A stretch of DNA of 64,000 nucleotides from Scoparia ambigualis (Eukaryota; Arthropoda; Insecta; Lepidoptera; Crambidae). The translations under genes were made by a program, and so were the position numbers. The stretch lies in NCBI GenBank assembly GCA_963921215.1, contig OY992525.1:15219081-15283080 (forward strand), read 5' to 3'. This document shows positions 34,868 through 45,799 of the stretch, in pieces; the first letter of the stretch is position 1; each line of letters begins with the position of its first letter. Below the pieces are notes generated by a model that made no database searches, had not been told where the DNA came from, and saw only the letters and a list, made by a program, of their open reading frames with translations.

Positions 34868-35030
34868 TTATATATTACTGACTCACTCACTCACTGCTTC
34901 CGGCCCCAAACTGCTGCACAGATAAACGTGGCTTTACCTTTGATCATCTGGTTTTACAGATAAAGAAAAGATTTTGAGGGTTAAAGTCACTCTTCTCTTA
35001 CGTCACTCAAGAGGAGAGGTGACTTTACAT

Positions 35031-35258
35031 ATAATCACGACTATTATCCCCGAAGGGTTAGACAGAGACTAGGCAATGAGGACCGCAAAAGCAGTCCTCT
35101 GCCATAGTCCACTTTTCACCAAATAGCGACTGCACATGTGCTCAGCGTGACAGGTGGTCAGCCCATCACCGCTCTAAGCTGCTGGAGGTACCTGCAATCT
35201 TTAATCCGTTAGTCGCCTTTTACGACACCCAGGGAAGAGAGGGGGTGATGGGGTTCCT
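35031..35258 (+). repeat. REP-A repeat, slightly truncated
   Basis: It runs from AATCACGACTATTATCCCCG to GGAAGAGAGGGGGTG; the last ~30 bp are missing. Confidence 0.7.
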
Positions 35259-35312
35259 TTCTTTAAAGACTATAAGTATTTAAATTTAAAAATCCGAATG
35301 ACACTACCTCAC

Positions 35313-35339
35313 CTTTGATATTAACCCACCGATTACTTA
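35313..35339 (-). CDS. possible downstream microexon (27 nt) of the minus-strand microexon gene
   Basis: A pyrimidine-rich acceptor (GTTTTTTTCTTTAG) precedes 27 nt that end at a GTGAGG donor. Read in phase 1-1 it encodes SNRWVNIK without a stop and would join exon 42252-42293 through an Ile codon (A|TA). A competing acceptor lies 60 bp upstream. This is weak evidence, offered as a candidate only. Confidence 0.22.
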
Positions 35340-35340
35340 C

Positions 35341-36539
35341 TAAAGAAAAAAACACTTACTTACTTCGAATAAGTTTCTATAATCTATGTAGATAATAGAA
35401 AGCTGAAAAGAAAAAATAAACAAAAAGGTTAATAAAGAAACTAAAGAAAGTGAGTACAAAATTATAACACATACATAGCGACGGTTTATTTATTTATTTA
35501 TGGAAAAGGTACACCAACAGTATAATATATCGTACATTGTTAAATAGTACTATAAGCTTACAATCTATGTTCTTATATAAATACCAATTACAGACATACA
35601 CAACATTTGCAGAAAAAAATTAATTTCTTGCATTTAATTTTGCATTATTGTGAATAAATAATAAAACATGGTTTATATAATAATACACAATAATACGAAG
35701 GGAATAAAAGTGATAAATATCGACATTGACACTTATAAGGCAGGTAAATATTATATATCTGGGACAGTTTCAGTCAAAAGGATCGAACAGATTCAGAACA
35801 TTAATTTTGAATTTTGCCATCGAGTCGCTAACAGTTTGCCAACATTCGTCTTAATAAAAGTTAGCGCGGTTCGGTGCCAAAACCAGATAAGTCCTAAATA
35901 TTCAGAAATTGAGTTTCTAAACCTAATATACTTCATTTTTCAAGCTCTTTCTAGTGGTACAATCGCATTACTTGATTTCGGTGTGTAACACATAGATGAG
36001 TCCGTTGACAACCAGGTAATTGGCGATCTTTAGTATTTAATATAAGCGTAGAATACTTTATCTGAACTTACTATAAATAAATGCGTAAAGTTATCTTAAT
36101 TTTCTGGTGGATGAATCAAGTATACATATTTAATAGGATTTAGCAGTTTGTGATTTAAGTTCGACTAAATACACCATAAGATGTAAGATCAAATATTGCA
36201 GGTTATCTTGTTTTACCCCTTGGAGATGCGTCGTAAAGTGTTATTTTTTGAGGACGTAAAACCAGTAAAATGTATTTATAGGATTTCAGCGTTAGTATAA
36301 TTCGTTATGCAAAAATTTTACGAATGGTAAATTAATTTATATATACATAGGTAAACACAGGTATTTCCGCGATAGTCAAAAACCTGCAGGTGCCGAGGTA
36401 TGTAATATAATTGTAGTTTTAAGCAAATACAGGCAAATTTTACTCAAAAAGTTAAACTTTTATGAAAGATCAATTTATATTCGTTTGGATGGATCCGTGG
36501 CGGACTGTGCATAACAAAGCAGAAAAACAAAACATTGAT
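35341..36539. other. AT-rich stretch with one unrecognised open frame
   Basis: An open frame of 106 codons (35668-35988, plus strand) resembles no family I know. Its AT-rich composition fits chance. Nothing else is supported. Confidence 0.3.
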
Positions 36540-36984
36540 TGAATGATATGGGGTGGTTGCTCAAAGAGTACAATGATTATAATTGAAAGAGCCCAAAGAT
36601 CAGTATTAAAACAATGTTGTATAAACCATATAGGTATCCAACAGTGGATTTGTATAAGGACAGTACAGTCTTAAGACTGTACGGTTAACCGTTCGACAGT
36701 TATTTGTTCTAAAATCAACTATATTTACTCATAAAATAACACTTCAATCAGAAAACTACAACCAATTGCTATTAAAGAGAATATTTAAAATACCAGTTCA
36801 CCCAGTTAATACCTCTTTCGCCCAACGGTTTCCTCCTTTTATTAATCGCACGATTTACAATAAAGCTGTTTCTTTTTGTAATCTAAAATCTGCTACAGTT
36901 TATGACGCCAAAAGAGTCGTAGCAAAATGGCTCTCAACTCTTACTTACGAATCCACAGAAAAACTATTTGTAAAGCTGTCATAA
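36540..36984 (+). pseudogene. LINE C-terminal relic
   Basis: WGGCSKSTMIIIERAQRSVL (about 36550-36610) and, further on, NTSFAQRFPPFINRTIYNKA and AKRVVAKWLSTLTYESTEKL with a stop at 36984 match the typical end of a non-LTR retrotransposon ORF2. Frames shift between the blocks. The catalytic RT domain is missing. It belongs to a different family from LINE-A, B and C. Confidence 0.6.
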
Positions 36985-37764
36985 TTCCAAATTACTAAAT
37001 TTTATTTTATATAAATTTCATAAATTAATATTTTATTTGATATATATCATTATTATTTTATTAATATATTATATACATATTCATTAATATTCATATATAT
37101 TTTTTTATATTTTTGTTTTATATAATATAACTTCATAAACTTAATTTTATGTAACTTAAGGATAAGATGAGGCTATTCTTCTTGCTAATCGTACTGGCAT
37201 CAACGTAACAGAAATGTTTTAGTGTTGATGTCACAGTTAAACTGCTGATATATCTTTACAACAAAGTAGGATGTAATTTGCTATAAGGTATACTGTATAA
37301 TCTTGTATTATCCTATTTTTGTTGAAGTAAACATTTTTCATTTAATTTTCATTTTCATTAGTTTGCTTCAAACCGGTGCCGGAGCACGACCTTCATATAA
37401 TAAACGCGAGTCACCAAATATAAGTACATTCAATAATTAACTAAGGTTAATGTGTCGTAAAGAAACCGTTTTAACAGATTCGAAGTAGGTCACAAGATGA
37501 ATTATAGTTTCAGCTATGATTGTTTATTTTGCACTATTTTTCGAAAGTAAATAAAAATAAAATACCGCGGTGATAGCTTCACAATTTTCTTCTTGAATGA
37601 ATTGACCGCGGTATACTCGGTAATAGCATAAATCAGTACTTATCAATAGATTTATTTAATTTTTAAGAAAATTGTATATAGCAGTAACCCAAATGATTTG
37701 GTAATTTGTTTAGGTAATTATGTATTTATAGTAAAAAACTATTACCGCGGTATGAAAATTGTCT
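36985..37764. other. AT-rich stretch
   Basis: Apart from short palindromes around ACCGCGGT at about 37565, 37608 and 37745, I see nothing assignable. Confidence 0.3.
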
Positions 37765-37967
37765 CCGAGTTGTCTCCAGTACTGACACGCCTATACCACC
37801 TCTCGTACTCTACTGGGATTGTGCCGGAGGCTTGGGGAAAGGCGAACATCCAGCCGGTCCCCAAAAAAGGGGATAGGTCCGACCCAGCCAACTATCGACC
37901 TGTTGTTGTCACCTCTGTCCTTTGCAAGGTTTTTGAGCGAATCATAAACAGGCAACTCATTAAATAA
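37765..37967 (+). pseudogene. LINE-C reverse transcriptase fragment
   Basis: This is a short open piece, ELSPVLTRLYHLSYSTGIVPE then VPKKGDRSDPANYRPVVVTS, the RT finger region. It aligns with the start of the 20265 relic (PELSPILTRLYRLSLL). It is cut at both sides; family X sequence follows at once. Confidence 0.75.
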
Positions 37968-37968
37968 C

Positions 37969-38464
37969 ACTAAAGTTCGCTGCAGCCGCTGCAGTGCTTA
38001 AAGATTTAAATGTCGTCTAATCAACAGACAGACATCGCAGCGCCGCAGCGCCAGATCGGTCAAAGACAACGTAGTATGAAAAATTGCTTCATGAAATTTC
38101 GCGAATAAAAAAAAATACGATTATGAAAAAATGCGATATCAATAATTACTACATTAAAATTCGCGAATAAAATAAAATACTATTATGAAAAAAATCGATA
38201 TGAAAATTTGCTTCTATAAAAATATGCTTTTGTGAAAATGATCTAACAAATCGTATGATCGTCGAAGATGGTGTCCCAAATAGATTGTCAATAAGAATAA
38301 TTGAAAAAATGTCTTTTCTATTCTAATAATACGATATAACTACTTAATAATGACTTGAATAACAATTAATTTCACTTACTTGACAACTGAATAATAGTAA
38401 ACGTCTAGGTGTATACTTTGAAAAGATATATGTCGCACGCGCGAATGTCAAAGGCACACTAAAG
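37969..38464 (-). repeat. repeat family X, second half, inverted
   Basis: In reverse complement it matches 40450-40750 of the reference copy. AT-rich sequence (about 38105-38235) interrupts it. It ends at CACACTAAAG, where a MITE begins. Confidence 0.6.
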
Positions 38465-38661
38465 GGTTTAGGTTCAATTGGTCCAATTCCCAAAATGTCC
38501 AGGGCTGCCCTACTCCTGTAGGTCACGTGATAGGTTAGAAATTAACGCTACGCTGCGCTTCGCGATTGTCTTAAATTTCGAAGTTATTTTTTTTATTAGT
38601 ATTTTATAATTGAGAATTGGCAGTTGGACATTTTGGGAATTGGACCAATTGAACTTAAACC
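38465..38661. mobile_element. palindromic MITE, 197 bp
   Basis: GGTTTAGGTTCAATTGGTCC and its inverse are the ends, with about 37-bp TIRs containing CCCAAAATGTCCA. A lone TIR copy occurs at 38876-38902. Confidence 0.75.
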
Positions 38662-38875
38662 GATTTTCCATTGATATGATGCCACCTCCTTTACAATATG
38701 TGAGATGTATATGCGGTAAGTTGCGGGCAGTAGTGTGCGGGACACAATTTGATTATCCCCCTCATTGACCCCATAGCAGCCAGCGATGTATACGTTACAC
38801 TAGATAGGCCCTTCCGATCCCGCACTATGCTCCACTCATCTGCGGAGTCGACTCACGACGCACCTTGCTTTAGTG
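38662..38875 (+). repeat. repeat family X, first half
   Basis: It matches 40213-40440 in forward orientation, opposite to the second half at 37969-38464. It lies between the MITE and a lone MITE TIR. Confidence 0.6.
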
Positions 38876-39289
38876 GGTTTAGGTTCAATTGGTCCAATTC
38901 CATGCAAAACATGCTTGCTTACAGATTTTTTATTTATTTATTCAAAACACTTTATGCACATAAAGTACAGAGGCGAACTTAATGCCTTGTGCATTCTCTC
39001 CCAGTCACTCGTGCAGGAATTGATAACGGCCAGTTGTTCATTGCTTCATCTGATCACGTACTGCACTGTCCTTAATAATGAAAACTTGCCCGCCAGAACT
39101 ATCCCGAATGATGAAATAGATGGTGGAATTAGACATGACGAGTTAATTGTCGGATGATTATAAGTTTGAGATATCAAATTTAAAATTTTAAATATTTTAT
39201 TTGATTTAAGATAAGGTTATATTATATAACAGATAACACAATCACGATTTATATTTCTTATACCATAGTATAACAAACATAACAAAACA

Positions 39290-39522
39290 CAAATCGCTGA
39301 TGTTGGACAAATAGCCGGCTGTCGAAAGTGGAACTGGGCCGGACACGTCTGTCGCTTGTCAGACGAAATGTGGGCGAAAACCACGACCATGGGGATGCCA
39401 CGCGATGCCGGGAGACGTATACGTCTCCTACTGCAAAGACTGGCCATCAATAGCTCTTAATCGCGAAGAGTGGAAAAAGGGAAGGGAAGCCTTTGCCTTA
39501 CAGTGGGACGACCACGGATGAA
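39290..39522 (+). pseudogene. RTE-clade LINE ORF C-terminal relic
   Basis: DVGQIAGCRKWNWAGHVCRL followed by SDEMWAKTTTM and, after a frameshift, ALNREEWKKGREAFALQWD matches the characteristic end of RTE-like ORFs (WAGHxxR ... W..L.EAxxxQW). Only about 75 residues survive. Confidence 0.65.
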
Positions 39523-39524
39523 AA

Positions 39525-40205
39525 TAAATAAATATATAATAGTACAACTTTGATCTATCTGACTATTTTGAAATGAATAATATTTACATTGATAATAATA
39601 GTGAGTACTTCTAAATTGTATATCATATCATGATATTAATAATAATATGCACGTCCCCCTTCCCTAATAGGGTAAGATGTTTACGGACGCTATACGAGTA
39701 TTAGTGTAACCATCATAATTGCACAAACACTTAGAATAAAAATGATGTAAATATGAAATGATTCAATTACTTTTGCTTTAACAAGATTTGAAGATGGAGC
39801 ATGCCGCAACACGCAATTAAGCGTGCCAAAACGACTAACATCACGTGTCGCGGTTCGCGGCCGCCCGTCGACGACGCACCTTTTGGCATTCAAAGTGTTT
39901 GGAAGAGTTTGTTATTTCACCGGTAATTGATGTTCCATATTAATTTAACTCTGCTCAAGTATGCCAGAAGTTACAATTATTGTGAAAGCATCTCTCTCCG
40001 CGTGCGTGCAGCTTTTTTTACAGCGAGCAAGGGAGACGACGTTTATGTCTTTTGTATGAGCAAAAAACCATTTTAGCAATTCGGTGAATATTTGCAATAC
40101 AATTATTAGGGTAGTTAACACATTCAGTGCGTTGGCGCAAAACCTGAACTTACTGCCTTGGAGTTCAGGTACTGGTACGAAAAAATACTGGTCGTAACGC
40201 ACGGC
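39525..40205. other. unassigned sequence
   Basis: No supported exon, TIR or tandem repeat. Confidence 0.3.
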
Positions 40206-40822
40206 AGGAAAAGTATGTTTTGCATTAGGGATTTTCCATTGATATGATGCCACCTCCTTTACAATATGTGAGATGTATATGCGGTGAGTTGCGGGCAGTA
40301 GTGTGCGGGACACAATTTGATTATCCCCCTCATTGACCCCATAGCAGCCAGCGATATATACGTTACACTAGATAGGCCCTTCCGATCCCGCACTATGTTC
40401 CACTCATCTGCGGAGTCGACTCGGCACCTTGCTTTAGTGTGCCTTTGACATTCGCGCGTGCGATATATCTTTTCAAAGTGTACACCTAGACGTTTACTAT
40501 AATTCAGTTGTCAAGTAAGTGAAATTAATTATTATTCAAGTCATTATTATGTAGTTATATCGTATTATTAGAATAGAAAAGATATTTATTCAATTATTGT
40601 TATTGACAATCTATTTGGGACGCCATCTTGATACACACTACTACGTTGTCTTGGACCGATCTGGCGCTGCGGCGCTGCGATGTCTGTCTGTTGATTAGAC
40701 GACATTTAAATCTTTAAGCGCTGCAGCGGCTGCAGCGAACTTTAGGTCTCTCATTCCAGAATTTGAACAAATAGTTTAAATGAACGTTCTTGTCTATACT
40801 TCTAGGTCAATGATAGCAGCAG
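40206..40822 (+). repeat. repeat family X, best uninterrupted copy
   Basis: It runs from GATTTTCCATTGATATGATG to CTTCTAGGTCAATGATAGC. This copy defines the order of the pieces seen at 4715-5645 and 37969-38875. It contains TTCAGTTGTCAAGTAAGTG, a donor-like site, but no ORF. Class unknown. Confidence 0.65.
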
Positions 40823-41262
40823 TGTTAAGGTTATTGAATGGTAATTATTGGGATTTTTGTAAATGACGTTAAAGTCAGTACCATTGTTGGGCTACGATCA
40901 TTTTGGATAAGATCTGCCGTTCCGTAGCAGTATGATGTAATCAATAAATGATTTTTTATTCTTTCTTTCAAATGACACGTCATGTTTGACGGAGATTCGC
41001 TTGAAAATAGCTCATACGTTTTGGATGATTTGGTCAGGTTTGTATGAAAAGTTTCACCAACTACCGACTTCACATGTGCTCAGAGTGACAGTCGGTCAGA
41101 CCACTACCTATTCCGTCGCATTTTTATACATGGAGAATATTCCAATGAATTTTACGTATTTGTTATAATATACGTAAAAATAGGTATTTAATAGACGATC
41201 AAAACCTAATCAATACTTTTTAAATAACTGATTACTTTGTAAAAGTGTTTATTTTATTTTAA

Positions 41263-41456
41263 ACTAGCGGCCCGCCCGCGCCTTCGTCCACGTTAACTTA
41301 GAAAGACCGTCGTAGTCAGCCATTTCAAAAAATATATCTACAAAATATAAACAAACACTATCTTCAGTTAACGCTCTATCTTTTAGTGAAACCGCATACA
41401 AATCCATTGCGTGGTTTAGGAGAATAGTGCGGTGTCACAGACAGAGGATAACGGCG
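41263..41456 (-). mobile_element. Helitron-like element, 3' end at 41263
   Basis: In reverse complement it ends CGCGGGCGGGCCGCTAGT, the CTAGT terminus with a GC hairpin. The body (GAAACCGCATACAAATCCAT, GCGTGGTTTAGGAGAATAG) recurs inverted at 57922-58096. Confidence 0.6.
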
Positions 41457-41458
41457 GC

Positions 41459-41712
41459 TTTTTTTATCGGTAACGTGTAAGCGCTTGGCTTTCATCTCAC
41501 TTGCTGGTAAGTGACGATAATGCCGAAGGTGGAAGCGCGGTTCACCGGGTATCCTCAACCACTGAGGAACTGGCTATCTTACCTCAAACTGTCGGAACAC
41601 AACAATGCTATAAACATCGTTGTTATGGCGACAGACTTAGATAAGATGGTGGTAGCTAGCCAGTCGGACTTAACAGCCCTACCACCAACCAAACCGAGCA
41701 CACAAGACTTTA
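41459..41712 (-). mobile_element. SINE-A, 5'-truncated
   Basis: The body of the 15252-15590 SINE is present in reverse orientation, ending at the GAGCACACAA block just before the tRNA-like head, which is missing. Confidence 0.7.
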
Positions 41713-41809
41713 CTTAATAATTATGTAATGATACCCAATACCCATACAGACCATATCTTTTTATTTTGGGACTGACCTTTGTTACAAAGCACATTTAATC
41801 ATATCTTAG

Positions 41810-42065
41810 AAAAGTGCATATTTTGCGAAGTGTACTTTTTGCGAAGTGCGCAATTTGAAAAATGCTCATTTTGAGAAGTGCACATTAGCCGCTCACGCGG
41901 CCAGCGCGCACCCCACGGGGCCTCCTAAACGGCCATGTCATTCGACACCTAATGGCGCCCCTGGCCGTTTGAGTGGTTATAAGAAGTGCCCCTTGTGAAA
42001 AATGCACATTCTGCGAAATGTACATTCTTAGGAAAGTGCTCATTTTGCGAAGTTCTCATTCTGGG
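41810..42065. repeat. GTGCATTTTGCGAA-type motif cluster split by a GC-rich insert
   Basis: Degenerate 14-17-bp units (AAGTGCATATTTTGCG, AAGTGTACTTTTTGCG and others) recur at 41812-41887 and 41978-42055. A GC-rich segment (about 41888-41975) lies between them. The same motif type is found at 56930-57410. Confidence 0.55.
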
Positions 42066-42172
42066 TCAGACCCAGCCATCGCCGCTCTATGCTGTTGGTT
42101 GTATGAGCAGTCTTTAGTCCGTTAGTAGCTTTTTACGACACCCAAGAAAAAAGATGGGTTGGTAGTGTTCCT
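42066..42172 (+). repeat. REP-A fragment
   Basis: Only the CGCCGCTCTATGCTGTTGG to GGTGGTAGTATTC-like part of the family remains. Confidence 0.6.
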
Positions 42173-42251
42173 TTAATAATTTAAGGAGCTGCCAGCCCGC
42201 CACCATACAGTTCACATAGTTTACTAGCTAGTGATAAATATTAATACTTAC

Positions 42252-42293
42252 TGTCAATTTCACCAATACACTTGTCACTATCAACACTTGCGT
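42252..42293 (-). CDS. microexon gene, 42-nt exon
   Basis: The acceptor ATTCTTTGTCCATAG and the donor GTAAGTATT bound 42 nt (2+39+1). Phase 1-1 reads ASVDSDKCIGEID; phase 2 hits a stop. It joins either the candidate exon at 43529 (A|AC, Asn) or exon 45029-45067 (G|AC, Asp). It keeps the Lys-Cys pairing seen in other exons of the gene. Function unknown. Confidence 0.6.
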
Positions 42294-42593
42294 CTATGGA
42301 CAAAGAATAAAATCAAATTAAAATATATTGTATGTAATATATATTTCGTATTTTTGATGTGTCAATGGTAAACCAATGTGTCAGATAAATAGCTCAGCTG
42401 TCGTAATACTGGACACAATAGAATTTCAACTATTGTTAGCAACCTCTAGCAGTCTTTCACCCGTATTCACAAACATTACTTGTCTAAGCAAAGTAGAAAC
42501 GATTATTCCCAGTAGTCCCCTCTAGCACTGTCCCCCGGGGTGACAACAGAATTTTCCTCCCAGTTGTCACCCGGGTGACAAATTTTCTCAACT

Positions 42594-42773
42594 GGGGCCC
42601 AAGTCTGCTAATTTACGAATGGCATAATTGAATCGGAATTGGATCGCATTGTAATTGTTTGACACATTTGGTATTTTCTTACTCATTTAAGAATACCAAA
42701 TGTGTCAAACAATTACAATGCGATACAATTGCGATTCAATTTTGCCATTCGTAAATTAGCAGACTTGGGCCCC
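42594..42773. mobile_element. near-perfect palindromic MITE, 180 bp
   Basis: GGGGCCCAAGTCTGC and its inverse are the ends. Arms of about 85 bp are almost identical with a very short loop. Confidence 0.75.
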
Positions 42774-43528
42774 TGTTCACTTTCGATTCGTGCCAGAGGG
42801 AACCACTGGTATTTTTTTTCTCAATTGTCACCCGTGACTTCGAGGGGGTGACAATTGATATGATTCCTTCCCAGTTGTCCACTCCGACCAGTTTAGGGTA
42901 TTTAGATCTTCTCTGTTTTCTACGACATATAACAGTGTTTGCAAAAATACTGCCCTGATTTGGATAAAATGTTTTATGTACCTACATAGATAACAAAAAA
43001 TACAATTAAGTACCATAATTATATTTATAACTTAAATTAAATATAGAAAATTACTAACAATATCCGTAATTACCAATTGTTTTTTTGTAATATGAAAACA
43101 CTAAAAGTACTATGTTTTAAAAATGCTATGCTATGCGAAGTAAGACATTTCTCAGTGCGTTTAGTATTACAAGCCTGGCTACCTTAGCTATGCGTTCATT
43201 TTAAGGTACGCATAGCGCCAGTGGCCACTCAAGTATTGTTTATGAATAGGTTTTTAAGACCCTGTGCGTCCGAGCACACTGTGAGACCTCTAATGTTTGT
43301 GAATACGGGTGTTTGTCACAGACAAGGAATGGAATTTTCGGTGCACCTTCTGTTTACCGTACCACATTCAGGTATGTGTCACAGGTTTAGTTTCGTTTCG
43401 GCACTTTCCCATTTCGGCACCTATGAATTTATGGACTCGACAATTTTCAATCACGGAGGTACAGTCACCGACAATAAAGAACGAGTGCTGTTTGTATTAC
43501 ATATTTTGAATAAAACTGCTAAGTTTAC

Positions 43529-43570
43529 TGGTAAAATACAATGAAATATTAAAATGATTGCCAGTGGGAA
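43529..43570 (-). CDS. possible 42-nt exon of the microexon gene
   Basis: The acceptor CAATTATACTGCAG is followed by 42 nt and a weaker GTAAAC donor. Phase 1-1 is open (PTGNHFNISLYFT) and would link exon 45029 (G|TT, Val) to exon 42252 (A|AC, Asn). The splice sites are poorer than those of the other exons and an overlapping chance frame exists on the plus strand. Candidate only. Confidence 0.25.
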
Positions 43571-43645
43571 CTGCAGTATAATTGCTCACTTTTGATAAAA
43601 ATGTAAAACATTTCAGTAATTAACCTTTAAATTACTTATTATTAG

Positions 43646-43847
43646 AGTCTGGCTAACGAAAGCTGAACAAGGAAAAACGCGGCAAATTCAAAAAGTCATG
43701 ACTGGGTAACACAGGATCACTCACACAGCTGCAATTTTCTCAGAAAATTTCAATTTGACATACGACATGACACCTCACATAGACACACATAGAGACAAAG
43801 CGTTGCCAATCAAATAACTACAAGGTACAGCTTTCGTTGGCCAGACT
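43646..43847. mobile_element. MITE, about 200 bp
   Basis: AGTCTGGCTAACGAAAGCTG at the left and the inverse (one mismatch) at the right. No coding capacity. Confidence 0.65.
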
Positions 43848-44144
43848 TTATTCAACTATTACAAAAATCAACCTTGTTCATAAATTTTCTTACACCTATT
43901 TAAAGTGGTACGTAATAATTACATATTATTCTTTAAAAAATATCATACGAATCAACCGTTACATAATAGTTTTTTTAAAATTATAAATGTCATTTTTTAT
44001 TGTTGATCCTTTAATAAAATCAGTGTAAAAAAGTAGTGCAAAATCTCTAATGAATCTATTGGCTAAGAATTGGCTTCAAGAATTTAGAAGATTGGTCGAT
44101 CGGTGTGAAATCTAATATTTATTAATTTGATTCAGGAATTCTGT

Positions 44145-44418
44145 GACGACCGCCTTGTTCAATTGGTTTGTACACCGGTGTTCATGGTGTCACCATCTCT
44201 GAGGTCCCAGGTTCGATCCCCGGTCGGGTCAATATAGAAATTATTGTTTTTATAAATTGTCTCGGATCTGGGTGTTTTCTATGTATAGTAAGTATGTATT
44301 TAAGTATTTTACGTATGTTTATCCGTTGTCTAGTAACCATTTAACGAGTTTCATAACGAAGCTTCTCTTGGGCTAGATAATTGGCGTGAGTATAGGAAAG
44401 TTTATTTATTTATTATAA
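44145..44418 (+). mobile_element. SINE-B, tRNA-derived
   Basis: The tRNA-like head (GTTCAATTGGTTTGTACACC and B-box GGTTCGATCCCC) is followed by the family body and a TTTATTTATTATA tail. The B-box is intact. Confidence 0.8.
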
Positions 44419-44687
44419 TTCTTACGGAAACCAAACAGATATGTTATGTTTCACGAACGGGACTGTACTTTAGAAGTACTAAATTCTTAGTAAATTATGG
44501 CTGGGTGCCGAAATGGGAATTTATCGCACTTAAATTTCCCATTTCGGCACCTTCCAAATTCGGCATCTCAAGGGTGCCGAAACGAAACTAAACCGTGTCA
44601 CACACAATAGATTTTCCATTGTGCCTGTGTCCAACAATCGGTGAAACTATTATTCCACTGAATTTATGCGATTTGAAGTAAATACTA

Positions 44688-44931
44688 TATAATCGACTAT
44701 TATCCCCGAAGGGTTAGTCAGATCTAGGCAATGAGGACAGCAAAAGCAGTCCTCTACCATAGTCCACTTTTCACCAAATAGCGACTGCACATGTGCTCAG
44801 CGTGACAGGTGGTGAGCCCATCGCCGCTCTAAGCTGTTAGATGTATGTGCAGTCTTTAATTACTTAGTCGCCTTTTATGACACCCAAGGGAAGAGAGGCG
44901 GTGGTAGTATCCTTTCACCGTTACGTGACAC
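44688..44931 (+). repeat. REP-A interspersed repeat, full length
   Basis: Both family ends are present with few changes. Confidence 0.7.
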
Positions 44932-45028
44932 GTTATAAACTAAGCTAACAATAATCATGATGAATTTAAATAAAACGAAAAAGGTATAATCATGTCTATG
45001 ACATTACATTTACCGAAAAATCACTTAC

Positions 45029-45067
45029 CTCTAATTTTCTTCTCACATTTGAATTTGGGCGCGTGTT
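45029..45067 (-). CDS. microexon gene, 39-nt exon
   Basis: A strong acceptor (TTATTATTACTTTTTAG) and a consensus donor (AGAG then GTAAGT) bound 39 nt (2+36+1). Phase 1-1 reads HAPKFKCEKKIR, basic with one Cys; phase 2 contains a stop. The preceding exon 53164-53265 ends with C, so the split codon is CAA (Gln). The intron to it is about 8 kb and contains LINE-B. Confidence 0.62.
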
Positions 45068-45215
45068 CTAAAAAGTAATAATAAAACATTACTATAGTTT
45101 TGTCCCGTACGCGTTTCAACACCATTATCAGAATCAAAGTAATGTAATAAATGTAAAATTAATTTTAACGCAATTTTTATTGCGATCAAATTGTAAATTG
45201 AAAAGTGTGGAATAA

Positions 45216-45302
45216 ACACGAGCAGGATTCAAACCCGCACCGCACCCTTTTGCTAATCCGGACGAAGTGTTCTTTCCAGTTTAGCTACCGTGGACTTATC
45301 CA
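45216..45302 (-). mobile_element. tRNA-like SINE head
   Basis: The reverse complement has TAGCTAAACTGG (A-box-like) and GGGTTTGAATCCTGC (B-box). No body can be matched here. Confidence 0.45.
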
Positions 45303-45392
45303 GGTCGCCGAAATTAATCTTGTTGAGTTAAGTTAAGCTTGTAGAAAATTATTTCAACACTTTTAATTTGTAAAGAATGAACATACATACAT

Positions 45393-45669
45393 ATAGTCAC
45401 GACTATTATCCCCGAAGGATTAGTCAGAGACTAGGCAATGAGGACAGCAAAAGCAGTGCTCTACCATAGTCCACTTTTCACCAAATAGCGACTGCACATG
45501 TGCTCAGCGTGACAGGTGGTGAGCCCATCGCCGCTCTATGTGATAGTAGGTAGTATTGCCGCTCTATGCTGTTGGTAGTAATTGTGCAGTCTTTAGTCCG
45601 TTAGTCGCCTTTTACGACACCCAAGGGAAGAGAGGGGGTGGTGTATTCCTTCACCGCTACGTGACACGG
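45393..45669 (+). repeat. REP-A repeat with internal duplication
   Basis: It is full length, with the GCCGCTCTATG segment repeated once, a step toward the tandem form seen at 54120-54810. Confidence 0.7.
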
Positions 45670-45799
45670 TTAATCATATCTTTAATACTGCAAACTGTGT
45701 AACAAATGTCAGAATGTTAACGTTTAAAAAACCCAGGTTTGTGCATTCTCGTCCAAGATAACTCCCTTCCTTACTCCTCCCTCTCTTCAGAACTCTCCT

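Noticed and set aside
35364..35402. 39-nt minus-strand segment with a superb acceptor and GTAAGT donor
   Set aside because: It contains a stop in the phase (1-1) shared by all exons of the microexon gene, and its donor is only about 24 nt from the next acceptor. It could be a terminal exon, but I cannot support it.
40500..40530. Exon-like CAGTTGTCAAGTAAGTG in family X
   Set aside because: The same sequence recurs in every family X copy, so it is part of the repeat, not a host exon.
43221..43544. 107-codon plus-strand open frame
   Set aside because: No recognisable domain, no splice or promoter context; consistent with chance.
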